Of a stretch of DNA of 64,000 bases, positions 22,804-34,998 are shown one piece after another; the stretch's first letter is position 1, and every line of letters starts with the position of its first letter. The notes under the pieces were generated by a model. The model did not search any database and was not told the origin of the DNA. It worked only from the letters and a program-made list of their open reading frames with translations. The stretch covers positions 1-64,000 of the forward strand of contig LRSR01009352.1 in assembly GCA_001579985.1 (NCBI GenBank), given 5' to 3'. This stretch comes from Hypsibius dujardini (Eukaryota > Tardigrada > Eutardigrada > Parachela > Hypsibiidae). Position numbers and translations under genes: made by a program.

Positions 22804-25128
22804 ATGTTTGGCTGCAATGCTAACAGAATTAGTGCTATAAGTCATTTGCTCAATACCTGTGCCATCGCATGCCTCCTTACGGCCCTTCTTACCGACAACT
22901 GGCTCCTGACAGAGGAACGTATTCCCGATCACTCTCATCCAGCCCACATTGCCCTTACCGGTTCTGGCATGAAGTTGAGGAACACTTCATACAAAACACG
23001 TCATACAATATCCGGAATGTGGATATTTTGCCATGAAGACGGTACGTCTCCCCAATGTTCGCTCTCTCATGAAAATATTTGTACAAAACAATAATGTCTC
23101 AAAGTACCAACATAAGGATTCAGAATATCGATGCCAATATACTGTATGTACTGTACAGTATCGATAAACAGTTCCATTCATTTTGCAGCTCATCAAGAAC
23201 CGGACTGTTTTTGGATCGAACACGAACTGCCCGACCACTCTCATGTGGACCCAAGAAATGCAACAACGTGCATTCTTTGTAAGTCATGGCGTTTGGCAAG
23301 TTCACATTTTCCTAGAATTCTAAACAATGATTGCAATTATAGACGCCACGATAATTTCCATGCCATCTTTACTTTCGGCGGCTTCAGTAACGCTTATCGG
23401 CCTAGTGACTAATGCTTTGATCAAATGCCGGAAAATCTGGATTTTCATAACAGGAATAATCTACATCTTGGCAGGTTTGCAGACTTTCGATGAGGAATAA
23501 AAAAGGCATGAAAAGATAGACCTCTTTTTCTCTCACTTTCAACAGGTATTTGCACTTTCACTTGCATTATTCTCTTTATCACCTATGTCATACAAGTAAG
23601 TTATCTATATCAATAGATATCAATATCAATCATCAAAAGAGATGCTTTGCTCTCGAATTCAGCGCTCGCACTCTCGCTCGCGTTCTCTGCCCTTTCGCCA
23701 TTCAACGCTCGCGCTGGCGCTCTTTTTGCGCTCTCAATTCTTTGAATGCGAATTCTATTTTATATTTTCAATCTATTTTAATTTGAAAGGGAAAAACACA
23801 GCTGAATTTACTAGCGAAAAAAATTTTAAATCATTTTTCAGCAAATTAAATGCGTCTTTTGAAAAAATAGACAATCTAGAAAGCTAGCTTCACATTACTC
23901 TTCTTTCGTCAGAGCTAAGATGTCAAATCTGCCAAAAAATTTAGGTTATTTGAAATGTTATTCTGACTAGCTGAGCGAGCAAAGAAAACCTAACCGTTCT
24001 GTTCGGTTTATCACCTATTTTGCAACCGCTGAACCAAAAAAATGCAGAAATTATCCAGTGATCGATTGTTTGGATGGGGAGTTGGGACGGGCGAATATTC
24101 TAAATTAGTCAACCAAAGGAAATACAGCGCTAGAAGGTACAATAGTCTCAAAACCTGATTGATCGCTTAATTTTTAAAATTTTTTCGATACTTATTAATC
24201 ATTTTCTTTAATGATCACTTTTTGGACAGCGTTCGCCCTCCGCTCGAGCTCTTTGGTCTCGCTCCTATTGCGCTCAAAAGCGCAAACGCGAGCGTACCTT
24301 CCTTTCCCCATTATGTATGTACTAGTATGTTCTACGACATTAATTGTGAATCGATAATAGGAATTGGAGCACAAGGAGGAAGAGAAAGGTGACGACGGGG
24401 ATCCACTATTCACGAGATTCTACGGCTTCTCTCTCTATGTGCTGTTCATCTCCTTTTGCTGTCAAGAATTGGGAGGAATCAGTTTGATTTACTTGAGTGT
24501 CTCCCGGTTCAATCAGCACTGGGCCGAAAAGGATCGCCGACAGGAGGAACATGAACGTCAGCTAAATCCTAGTCAGTCTTCCTTCTCTCTTGCCCAGTAC
24601 CCGTCCTTCAGGAATAGCCATGCAGTTCGGCCACAAGAGTCCGCTAATCACAGAGACGGACCAACCTACAACAGCTCAACGTGGAACGGACGCATTACAC
24701 AACCGCAGTCCTCACCTCCTCACCCGCGCTCACTCAGTGCCAATGTCAGTCCAGCATCAATGAGTCGACGATTCATGACCAGCATGAATCCAGATCTGGA
24801 TGTTCGCTCGCAGGACATTTATCACGGCAATCATATCGACTGTTCATACGACAGTCATTCCTATGGAATGCCATTTCCGCTAGTTCCAAAGTCAAGGGAT
24901 CCATCCCATCAAAATAAGGGCGACAACAGTTATCTCTACCAAGCAATGGTGCCAACGACAACAGCACGGCAAGTGACCTTCTCAGCAGACCTCGCTTCAA
25001 CTCGATCCGCTGGTGACCATACCAATATAACCCAGCCTACTACTGGGCGGGCTCCTCGCTTCCACCGAACCAACTCTTCATCGAGTTCTTCCGGCCGAAA
25101 AGTTGACTGGAGGATGACGCCAGTTTAA
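22804..25128 (+). CDS. Cacng: Stargazin-like TARP / voltage-gated calcium channel gamma subunit (CACNG family)
   Basis: Five exons join in frame: 22804-23041, 23189-23278, 23343-23474, 23546-23595 and 24361-25128, about 425 residues. The first transmembrane segment (ISHLLNTCAIACLLTALLTD) is followed by NWLLTEE, equivalent to the DYWLYTxx of TARPs, and then by the extracellular loop with SGMWIFC, equivalent to SGLWRxC. TM2 and TM3 follow (23343-23595), and TM4 begins FYGFSLYVLFISFCCQELGG with RF/NQHW after it. The long cytosolic tail is Ser/Pro-rich and ends MTPV, a class I PDZ ligand nearly identical to the TTPV end of vertebrate TARPs. These proteins traffic and modulate AMPA-type receptors, or act as calcium channel gamma subunits, in the plasma membrane. 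The tail is longer than in most vertebrate members. A poly(A) signal lies at 25476-25481. Confidence 0.9.
23596..24360. other. Last intron of the TARP gene, with GCGCTC-rich islands
   Basis: This 765 bp intron lies between TM3 and TM4. Both ends carry patches rich in gcgctc/ctcgc (23653-23735 and 24235-24300) around an AT-rich core, including a small hairpin ttgcgctcaaaagcgcaa near 24269. The pattern could be a decayed inverted-repeat element, but no clear terminal repeats were found. The open frames inside have no family similarity. Confidence 0.35.
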
Positions 25129-25475
25129 TTCAAATCAACCTCAAAAACACACTTTGACTGCTCAAATTTGAATCTTTTCTCTAATTACATGATATGGATG
25201 TCTTCCTTTTGACGGACACAATCCCTTGATGATAAAACTGGATCCATTTGCTCTATCACTACCAGCCCATCGGTATTAGTTGGCCCTAATACAGACTGGA
25301 TAGATAAGGAGCACTTCAATATTTATTTGCATGTACAGAGATCCGCACGTTGCCGTGTAAAAAAAAATTAAAACTATAAGTAGAATACTACAATCGTCGA
25401 GGGCAGTGTGATTGAACTTTGAAACGAGAACCGGCACAACAAAAGGTATTGATGAAATAGATTTATTATATACGG

Positions 25476-25481
25476 AATAAA
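25476..25481 (+). other. Poly(A) signal AATAAA of the TARP gene
   Basis: A canonical AATAAA lies about 350 bp downstream of the TARP stop codon and upstream of the convergent Glut4EF-like gene. Its placement suits the 3' end of the TARP transcript. Confidence 0.55.
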
Positions 25482-25837
25482 GTCAAGCTAAAATGCCGCA
25501 TGGCTGTCTGGAAGAGACACTTATCGAGATGAGCGAACAGGGACAGCCATACTAGCACAGTCTATGCTTGAAATCTTGATAATGAAGATCAGTCTTTGTG
25601 CACCGGCTGGGATGCGCGAGATGGAGACGACGTTGCTAGTCCATCATCAGGACCAAATGTATCACACACCGACCAGGCCAAAGTCAAAAAATGGTGACGA
25701 AAGGAGCGGAAACCTGGGAGAGGAAGAGGGAAAGGGAGAGGGGGAGAGCAGACCGAAGGCAAGTACCATCTTCCTTGTTACATAACTGTCCCTGAGCAGG
25801 GTGTCCGAGTCCAATCGAATAAACAAACACGGCGAGC

Positions 25838-25860
25838 ACTCACTTCACTTCACTTCACTG
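25838..25860. repeat. (CACTT)n microsatellite
   Basis: Four tandem copies of CACTT (cacttcacttcacttcact) lie near the 3' end of the minus-strand zinc-finger gene. Confidence 0.75.
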
Positions 25861-25922
25861 GGAGACGAGACAGGGAGATGCTCTTTCTTCTCCTTCCTGG
25901 CCGCCATCTGGCCTCGCTCACT

Positions 25923-28900
25923 CTATTCTTGAGAGAAGCGAGTACAGGCCTTCTTCCATTTACACTGTGTGCACCACATTTCCCGATTGTCCATTCCATA
26001 CACTTTGCGGCATTTTTTAATGTCGCGAATCTTCTTGCTAATCCCACTGCCAAAGGATGAGCTGACTGTGCTGAATCCATCCGAGAGGCCTGGACTGGCG
26101 GCAGACTGAGGCGCCGAAGCCTGTTATAACAGAGAGAAGGAAGGGAAGGAGGATGAAATTGCATAGCCATTGATTAATCATAACCGTCAGTAAACTTACT
26201 GATTCCCATTCCGAGTCGTGCCGTTTGCTAGTCCGAGGGATGTTGATGGCTTTTGGGATAGCCAGAGAATGACAATGAGTGCTGGTCTGGCCACTGTGAT
26301 CCGATGAGACGGACAGAGCCGAACGATGCCGATGTCGACCGGATCGCTCATTGGAAGCAGCATGTGCTCGGCTCTTACTCTCCGAAAAGGAGGTCGATGC
26401 CGCCCATGACATGGCTGATCCCTCCTTCTCCTCATCCACGTCGACTTCGTTATAGTAGAATTCCAAATCTTCAGCCGGTAGACCCGCAGAACTAAAATGG
26501 AGAGCAACGTAAAAAAAGCAGGACTCACTTTAAAAGAGACTACGCGGTTTGTGCATACATACGTGAAATGAATATTTTGAATATGCCGCTTAATGCCGGT
26601 CCGACTAGGTTCCATGTGCTGGCACTTGGGCCAGGTGCATTGGAACGTAACGACACTGTTTGATGGCTGTAATTATCAACAACAACGTGTTATTCCATAA
26701 ATTTCTACTCCAAGTCCAAAGATAAATGGGTCGACCTACTCGTCGCTTTCGTGGCCGTTCAATAACCGGGCTCTGTGTCCACTCTGGAGGCTCCGCCCAT
26801 GCCGAGTAGTCGTGGTCCAAGTGGCAGGGATCAATCTGCATGGAGGCGAGCTCAATGCCCTCGTCGCTAGAACTGGCTGTCGTCGAATCATGCAGAGAAG
26901 CCGGTGAAGTTTGACGTCCCACCTCAACTTGATCAAGAAGACTCTGCGACTGTGCGACACCTGACTTGTTGTCCTGTCCGGAGGTCCACGAAGACGAAAA
27001 ACCTCCGCCAGGATATGAAGCACTCGAGAAACCAGCATCATCTGAAAGAATATACCAAACCAATTGTCGCACATAATTCCAGCGCAGCGCCATCTAGTGG
27101 GAATGAACAATCGCTGTCTGTCCCAACCAGCCATTCAATTTCAATTAAAAAAGTAGAGTCGGTCAAGTACGCCAAGGAAAAGCGTTCAAACATGTCGCCA
27201 GGTAGTGGGTTCTTGACTACTACGACATCATATTAGCATGCCCGCAGCGAGGCAGTCAATCAAATGTTATGCAATCAGTAAACACGGCGTTATGAATAAA
27301 CTGGCTCCATTTTAATGTCCTCTGCTCGCGCCACCGCAATCTTGGCTGGCTTGATGTGTGCACTTGCAGTCGCAGGCCCAGAATAAAAACAAAGAATTTT
27401 ACCGGCATCGCCATCGCCGCCGCCGCCGTCATCCGTCCGACTAATACTTTTACATACCATGCATTTCTAATTGTCGGGTTGCCGGTGAAGCTCCCAAACT
27501 CATAAGGACCAGTGCTGCACTGCACTCGTCCATCATCTCGAAGCCGTTCCCACGGCGACCTCTCCGACTACCGTCTTCCATGTCGCCTTGGCTCTCCTCA
27601 GAGTCAGGGTCGATGAACTCATTGATCAAAGGTGCATAGAGTAATTCGTCTTCCAGGTCGCGGTCGGACTTTTGAATACGTGATGCCAGCTTGCTGTTAC
27701 TCGAACAGCTTGAAGGATGTCGCGGAAGAGAATTCCGACTGCCGCGGTTGATAATGTCCATTGGAACCGCACGCTTCCGGCTGTAACGAACACATTTCAT
27801 AATTGATACCTTACTCTCTCCTCGCAAGCTCATGGCTTTACTTATTCATTAATGACAACTCGATTAATATTCATAGAAAATGGTAAGGAGTATTTAATAC
27901 CAGAAGCAACAATATTGGGTGAGGAAGGAAGACATAGAGAGGAGACAAGACGACGAGGACAACGTCACTGGTGAAATCGATGCGAGGCGCGCACAACTTT
28001 ATCATCCATGCATGCCGGGCGAACTCTTTTCCGGTACCCTGCCTGATGCGGGAGGAAGCGGAGAATATCCCCCTCCTATACCCTTCGACTCAAGAGAGAG
28101 CCTGACCGTCAGCTGATCTTTTAGAGGTGCCGTTCACTTCATTTCATGAGGTATTCCAGTATACTATGGATGATTTATGATTCATGCACGCATACACTAT
28201 AGTATATAGGCCTCACGACAACATGCAGATTCAGCGAAATAAGCAACTGCCAGCTTGCCGGTTCGATCAGCTGACGCGGGCTTTAGACATCGTCGTCACA
28301 CTCGCTGACTAAAGGAAAGGCGAAAGGGTACTGGGAAAGCGAAGAACGTCATATGGTATACGACGGCATATTCCCCCGTGCTGACACCGACACCGAGTCA
28401 GGGTAGTTCCCGGTCGGTCTGTATATGGCAGGAGGGAGAGATGGCGTTTATGGGGAGCTCGAAAAGGGCAACGATTGACAAGCGCCGGAAGAGGATCCAA
28501 CCCCAAACGGCCGACAATTATTATTTTCAACTGTATACTAGTACTAATACTGTCAAAAATAGACATGTCTATAACCCTGGACCTACCTCGCCACCGTGGA
28601 GATGCGTGAAAGTGCATCCCGAGCTATTGAGTCTGCAAGGGTGGCGTCAAAGTCGGCTTTTCCCGTGGCGAGCGAGTGGTAGTCTTTGTCTTGTCCAATC
28701 GTCCGAGACGATTTCCGGCTCTGTAGATACAAACAAACATGCCAACACCGATTATCAATTTATGACTAGCAAGTAAACGGATATTAAACAAGAGACTGTT
28801 TGCCTTTACTTGCCTTTATCAACCGCATGTCCTCCTGCTTTCGCGTAATAACTTGCCCACTTCCGTCCTCAAGACTGACTTGAAATACTTCCCCTCCAGC

Positions 28901-30636
28901 GGACGGCAGTGTCCGAATCTTTCCGGGCGTTTCTCGATGACCGACTGTGCAGTAGACCGTCTGTCCAATGGTTAACGAAGCCGACGAGGGACCTTGAAAT
29001 CCTACAAACAAAGACAGAGACGTCAAGGATGATAAGTAATCGCCGAACGGGTGATAACCGTCACACCAATGACAGATATTGAAATACATTACACAGCAAA
29101 CAAACAAACCAATTTGTCATGGCGCACGATAAGAAGGACATGTGACACTGTGCAACTGGAGAAACAATAAGATTTGCAAATCTTTCTTTTGAGGAGAGTG
29201 CTGCCTGATTGAATTCTACATTCGTGCTCTAATCGGTTATTAAGCCAAAGTATATTAACCGATATCGCTGTAATTAATCAACTGGTAAAAGTAAAGGCCT
29301 TCAACTTGACCTGCTACTGCTACTACAAGTCATGTACTTGATTGCCCGATAGTGATCAGGCCGGGTTCGAAACGAATTAGTGAGATGTCCCTTGGAAGGA
29401 AGTACCGGTAGTACTATACTGTACTGACTGTATTGGACCTTTTGCCCAACTCTGCAGGAAAGGCCAGCTGTCCTTTTTACTCGAGCAGATCGTGAACAAA
29501 GAACATGTGCCGCTGTGTGTGCCGTGAAATGTAGGCCAAACTGCAACAGCTGTGGGCTTCTCTACTACACTATTATGGCCGTTACATTGGATCAATAATA
29601 ATAATAACTAACTTGAACGGGCTGCAGTGCAAAGCAAAGTATATGAGAGGCGCTGTCGGCGAAATCGTGCCACAGCCAGAGAAAGAAAGAGAGAAAGAGG
29701 AAGGGTGCATTCATTCCTTGGTCGCCCCAGTGCATCCTTGTGCGAAGGCCGAGCAACCATAACCACCCCAACGCCCAACGCGGACAAAGGGAATGAAGGA
29801 AGGATGTGGGGAAGATAGCGCATAACGAAAGCCACCCTCATTACTCTCACTGCTTTCTGCTGGTGGAGCCATCCCAAAACCGCCTCCCTCGATAAATAAA
29901 TCGATCCATAAAATCCTCGGAAGATAACACAAATGAAGGATACCTTCCTTCATCGAGGTATGGATGGAAAAAAGTAAAGGACTCTTTGTCTCGCCGATTT
30001 TATTTCCGTCCACCACATCGGATCGGATCGGAGCAAGATTTAGCATTAAGGTAAACAGCTCAACAAATGGCGGTCTTTCTTTCAAATCAAATCACTTGGC
30101 GGCCTCCGTCCGGACCGGCTGAAGCTTGCTTGGTTTATGTAACGACCTCCCTTACCCTCACACAAAGTCAGTAAAGATTTCATTCGTCCGGGTCGCGTTC
30201 GTCGGAGCGAGTGAGAGAGAGAGTGTGATAGAGAGAGCAGGAGGCATACAATACTAGAACTACATCGACCGAGCGTTCATCGTCTCTTTCTTTGTGTCGC
30301 CTCGGCACCCCAAGCGAGGTAAGAAGAAATGAGGCTAGTGCGTTACCTTAAACGCATTCACATACCTGGTCCGACAACATGACGATCCGCGTACCAGTGC
30401 TTAGTTCCGTCATCGAAGCTAATCAAGACCTTGTGACCGGAAGAGGAAGAGACAGACGAGACGGAGGAAAGTGTCGCCGGTGATGAAGAAGGGTCCGATC
30501 CTCCGCTCACTTGCTTACTAGTACTGTCCACAATGCTTCCCGCTTCGTAGAAGCCGGAATCGCGTTTGGCAGCTACACGCAGTCCCACCAGAGAGCGTTT
30601 CGTTGTGTTTGGCCGCTTCAAACACGACGACGACAT
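25923..30636 (-). CDS. Glut4EF: Glut4EF / ZNF704-ZNF395-SLC2A4RG family C2H2 transcription factor
   Basis: Eight coding exons join in frame to about 603 residues: 30636-30366, 29001-28814, 28720-28587, 27780-27458, 27041-26740, 26666-26563, 26491-26200 and 26120-25923. The start MSSSCLKRP (30636) was chosen because conserved text follows at once ([14 protein letters not shown]). The N-terminal DUF4772-like region has [18 protein letters not shown] and [32 protein letters not shown] motif resembles the export-like motif of the family. One C2H2 finger reads CTWPKCQ...[20 protein letters not shown] follows it. The C-terminus [20 protein letters not shown] then WKKACTRF is the hallmark Cys-rich box. 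Family members are nuclear DNA-binding regulators (vertebrate GLUT4 enhancer factor; papillomavirus and huntingtin promoter binders). The second intron appears to use a GC donor. Long first (1.36 kb) and third (0.8 kb) introns are typical of a regulator gene. Confidence 0.9.
27781..28586. other. Third intron of the Glut4EF-like gene
   Basis: This 806 bp intron separates the exon ending in STVAR-type sequence from the SRKRAVPMD exon. No conserved exon, repeat or RNA gene was recognised inside. Frames on either strand look like chance openings. Confidence 0.55.
29002..30365. other. First intron of the Glut4EF-like gene
   Basis: This 1.36 kb intron separates the first coding exon from the second. 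It contains short TACTGTAC-type motifs near 29416-29425. Minus-strand frames of up to 124 codons have no recognisable homologue. No mobile element was recognised. Confidence 0.55.
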
Positions 30637-32850
30637 CTTATGTAATAATAATAATAATAACAATGTAGGTAAATTCCTCCGTCGTAGAGCAGGTCCAATT
30701 AAATCAATCTCTCGACTAGGAGGTCCTTCGTCAGTTTTGGTCGTCTTTGAAGACGAAAAAAGACGCGTGACATCCCCAATCCCAGTCCCGGTTATAGGTG
30801 GAGAATAATAATTATACCACGCATCGGTTCGGCTCGGATCTGCGTGTTGTATAATCACAATGCGTCATTCTACAGTACGTATAAGTAAAGTATTCATCAT
30901 GACGAACAGAGTTGAGCGCGATAAAACAAGTCTCTCACCTCTCTCACCTTTGAAATGGGAAAAAGTTGGAGGATTATTATGCTTGTCCAAGACGTAGTAA
31001 CTAACCGTTACTTTCCAAAGCGAAGGTCATTAAACAGAAAGGAAAGAGAGGAAAAGATGCACCGAGGCAATTAATAATAATAATTATGTATTACTACTGC
31101 AGCTGACCTCCGAAATGAGGCCACAGAGCACACATGATCTTGCCCATCTACTAGACCAGAGAGAGAGAGAAACAAGCACCTTTTTAGATAGAATTGTCAA
31201 TTGAAAGAGAGAGGGAGGGCAAACCACAATAGTAGTTGCTGTACTGCTCGCCTACTCCCACGCCGACACATGAAAACACAACACTTACGTACTAGTACAC
31301 ACACATCAGCTGCTCGGGTGAGTAAGCCGGAGCTCCTTCCCACTTTGCTCGTTGGAGGCGGGAGTAAGCACATTTCAACCAATCAAAGCAGGAGTGTGTG
31401 GCTGTCGGCGCTTTTTACTGAACCTACATTGGTCCGTCTGTCCATGCCGGCTCAGCAGCAACAAGAACACGCTCCTCCGCTTCATATTTGGTGGTATAAC
31501 AGTACAGTGAGCATTGCAGTCGTTCGAGCATCAAGCCAAGCAAGGAGAGAGAGAGAGATGGAGTCGAGAGTAATCTCCACTGTTTATACTCAGCTTCTTG
31601 CTTGTGCTTCTCGAAAGGACAACGATCGTTCGTTCGAATTGCCTCTGTAGTCTGTACCGGACGCTAGAGGCGCTGCTGTTGACCACAGCCGAGTGATTCA
31701 ATTAAGGATACAACATGCATCTACACTTGTCTGTATGCAATCCCAGCATGAGCCAATTAACTCAAAGATCGCTTTCTCAACCGAATTTCATAGACGCCAA
31801 ATCGTGGCTATACTTCAGACACCATCGATGATTTCGGATTAAATTATGAAATTAGAGCTGATCATGCATAGGTGAAATATGACACAACAGTCTCTAAAGT
31901 AGCATCTTAGAGATAACTTGAATGAAAGAAATAATGACCCGTCTGACGTCGTTTATTGTCCTTATCCTGCCTGAGTGTGCGATTTATTTTTTTATAAAAA
32001 AAGGAAGTACGTAAAGCACGAGAGATGAGGGTGAGTAACCCCGGTGTCTTTTTTTCCTAGCCGACGACGACCTCACGAGCGATCGTTGGCCGTGATTATA
32101 GTTTTGCGATTGCGACCACGAGACCTGAGGAACCGAGCAGAGCAGAGCGTGTTTAACACTTAGGAAGGTGTCATCGTGCCGTCTGGCGGAGAGACATTTC
32201 GAAATGGCGACATGTTTAGCTGCGGGCTCTCCAAAATGTACAACGGACTAACGGTTTGACTTCGTGCTCCTCTAATGTTCAAATGTAGGGGAATAGATCA
32301 AATCCTTACTAACGTTGCATTTGGTTCCGATTAATAATTAATGAACAGTCAAAACAAACGTCTCTCATCTCCAACCAAAAGTTTACATTCTATAAAATAC
32401 ATGAAACTAAACTAATGAGTGCTGGCCCGTTTACTTGTTCCAATAAATAAATATAACAAGGTTTAACTGCGTCGAACCCAGTTGACCCATATGCACTATG
32501 CGTTCTATATATTACCAGCCCCGCACACATGACATCTTCAAAACAAGCCGATCACGTTATTTAAGGTCTTTTTTTTACCAAAGTCATATGCATTGCGCCC
32601 TATAAATGTAGTATGCAAACCGCCCGAAGCTTCAAAACAAACTAGCCTAGACGGAAGTAATTTCCGCTCCTCTACCAATACTCACTCACTACTTTTCTTC
32701 AGATCGCACTTTCATCCTATGCCGATAAAGCTGAGGAAAATCCGTATTATCTTTTCGAGACAGTACAGTACAGTGCAGTCAAGGAAACGTCTGTTGCGAA
32801 TACGAATACTTAGGCAGTAGTACTTTTTCCTGTGAATTCACAATCTCAAA
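30637..32850. other. Intergenic region with an (AAT)n tract and TACTGTAC-like motifs
   Basis: The region lies between the divergent Glut4EF-like gene and the astacin-like remnant. An (ATA)n tract sits at 30644-30662 just upstream of the first coding ATG on the minus strand, so probably in its 5' UTR. A tandem tacagtacagt motif lies at 32762-32772. Frames of up to 149 codons are not recognisable. Promoters cannot be placed with confidence. Confidence 0.5.
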
Positions 32851-33836
32851 ATGCTCCTGCTGTTACTTTTACTCTGCGCTGTCGGAAGTCTCTCTGGACA
32901 AAGTACAATATAACTACAGTACAGTACCGCATATCACAAGGAATTGATTGGATGTCATTTCTTCACGTGTTCCTGTTCTAGGAGCTCGGATTCCGCAAAG
33001 ATGGGAAAATGACATAGTTCCCTTCAAAATATCGGAGAAATTTAGTAAGTACCCGCCGACAGAGAAGGTTTTGCATTCATTTGATATATCCCTGCTTAGA
33101 TCTGTCCTGCACTAGTATGTTGGTTACAGCCCCTGCCGAGCTAAAGAGTATTCTGGAAATTCTACCGGTATTTGACGAGAAAACGTGTGTTCGATTCAAA
33201 CCGTACAAAGGAGAAACTTCTTATCTTCAGATCAGTCTGGGAACCCAGTAGGTTCAGTAGGTTCAATATATAAATGCAGATGGAAGGCTACTTGTCACGG
33301 CATTCAATGGAATATTATTTTCAATCACGGGTTTGGCATTGTAGGTGTCAATCTTCAATCGGACGTGTGGGTGGAGCCCAGCTTCTGACGTTAGGAAGGA
33401 GTTGTCTTTCCAAGCGCTCCATTATGCGAGAGCTGATGCATGCACTGGGCTTTCAAGATGAACACTTGCGTGCGGACAGGGATTCCTTTGTCACTATCAA
33501 CTATAATAACATCAAATCAAGCAAGTCCTCAAATGATACCGAGTTAAACGAAGCCCAATTTGAAAAAATGGAAATTACTTACTCTGTTCGGATCGTCTTT
33601 TAGGTGATCGGATATTTTTTCAATCCTTGTCCGATGCTGAACTGCCGCGTTTCAATCAACCATACGATTTTGATTCAGTTTTACAAGTGCCTTCAAACTG
33701 GAAAGTCGACCCCGCGGCCAAGTCTGGTGCCAGTACCATCATACCAAAAACAACAGGGATAGAACTGGGTCGTTCCCAGACGTTAACTCACCTGGATCTC
33801 AATAAAATAAAATTATTTTATGGCTGTAAAATATGA
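32851..33836 (+). pseudogene. Decayed astacin-family (M12A) metalloprotease
   Basis: Five exon-like segments cover a whole astacin catalytic domain: 32851-32902 (signal peptide MLLLLLLLCAVGSLSGQ), 32982-33044 (ARIPQRWENDIVPFKIS), 33131-33247 (FxxxTCVRFKPY-type region and SYLQISLG), 33345-about 33600 (SSIGRVGG, then the zinc site and ADRDSFVTINYNNI) and about 33605-33836 (PYDFDSV, STIIPKT, LGRSQTL, DLNKIKLFYGC). The zinc motif, normally HExxHxxGFxHExxR, reads RELMHALGFQDEHLR, so the first and third zinc histidines are Arg and Asp. The Met-turn SVMHY is SVLQV. The reading frame also breaks once near 33180, and no good donor ends the fourth segment. Taken together this is a dead host protease gene. 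A catalytically inactive but expressed relative is less likely because of the frame break. Confidence 0.72.
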
Positions 33837-34998
33837 GCATGATGGATACATCATACAGAGGTTTCAACACTTTGGGCAAACGGAGCTATTTTTTACGAAT
33901 GCGGTTTCTGCCTGTGTTACTTTTGTCTTCGCTAAGATTTGACATAAAAAACGCCATCGCATTGTCAATTCGCAGCGCCATCTGCAAAGGTCAAACAACT
34001 CGTTTACACGCACAGATCGCCTATGTGTTAATACTTACTAGTACTTGTGAATGAGCTCTGATTAAAGTTGTAAGCGTTGTTAGTAACTTTTCCTTTCGGT
34101 AGCTGCTGTGTAAAAGGCGTACGCGTACGGGAGCATGGTCAATTAGAAGCAGTAGAAGCAGAGGTAGTGGACCATCATGGTAGGGATCCTTTTTCCACAG
34201 AGGAGTCAATGCATTGTTTAATGAGATGTAGCACCCAAGATGCCAGAATGAACCCAGTTACGTTCAAATTGCGACCTCATCTCATGCACAACAGACATCT
34301 GTGTGTGTAGGACTCTATGAAAGGATAAATGATAGCAACCAAAAGAGTAAAAGAAGCGCTTGGTGCAGGCGTCATGTCCTCTGATGAAAGACGTTAATTA
34401 CGGACTAGGCCCAACTACTTCTACTTCTCCCAACAGCCACACGCATCGCTGACAACTTTTTCTCAGCATATGCATAAACATCCCTCAAGTCAACAACGGA
34501 GCTCAATATTCTGTTCCTTATACATTTATATTTGTTTCTTTAGTTTAAAATGTTGAGCATATACTATGATATTCAGGTTATACAGTGGACAAATACTTGC
34601 GACTCACTTGTTCTGTTTGACCAGATAATTCTAGCTGGATACATTTCAGCATCGGATTGGTCGCTTCACAATCAAAGTGTGGCTATTTAATACCCTCAAT
34701 TAACTACCTGATGGGACTACATCTCCTCCTTCACGGTATGCCTTATCGCACAACGCATGAAAAAGTGTCGTCAACATGATTTTGCAGCGTCCGTGGAATG
34801 ATAAGCGGCTTTCAAGGGATACAAATCGGGTCATATCACAAGGCGGACCGACAGCAACGTCATTTCTTCTCTTCTGAAGGCCGTCGACGATGCTTTAAAT
34901 CCAAATCTCTCACGAATTGACACTAATCGGACCCGACAGAACATATGCTAAACTAGATTTGTGTTGACTGGTGGTCATTGGCCATAGTTGTTGGGAAT
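33837..34998. other. Intergenic region upstream of the receptor guanylyl cyclase
   Basis: About 1.2 kb without a supported exon. It should contain the promoter and 5' UTR of the downstream receptor. No repeat or RNA gene was recognised. Confidence 0.5.

Larger units (their letters stand above)
25129..25922. other. 3' UTR space between convergent TARP and Glut4EF-like genes
   Basis: The stretch holds the TARP 3' UTR with its AATAAA, and the Glut4EF-like 3' UTR. A short (CACTT)n tract lies at 25838-25860. No coding exon is supported. Confidence 0.55.

Noticed and set aside
29340-29385. GGGTTCGAAAC, similar to a tRNA B box
   Set aside because: No A box, acceptor stem or anticodon arm can be built around it.
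33185-33388. 67-codon frame overlapping the astacin remnant
   Set aside because: It is a different frame over part of a recognisable astacin segment and an intron, not a gene of its own.
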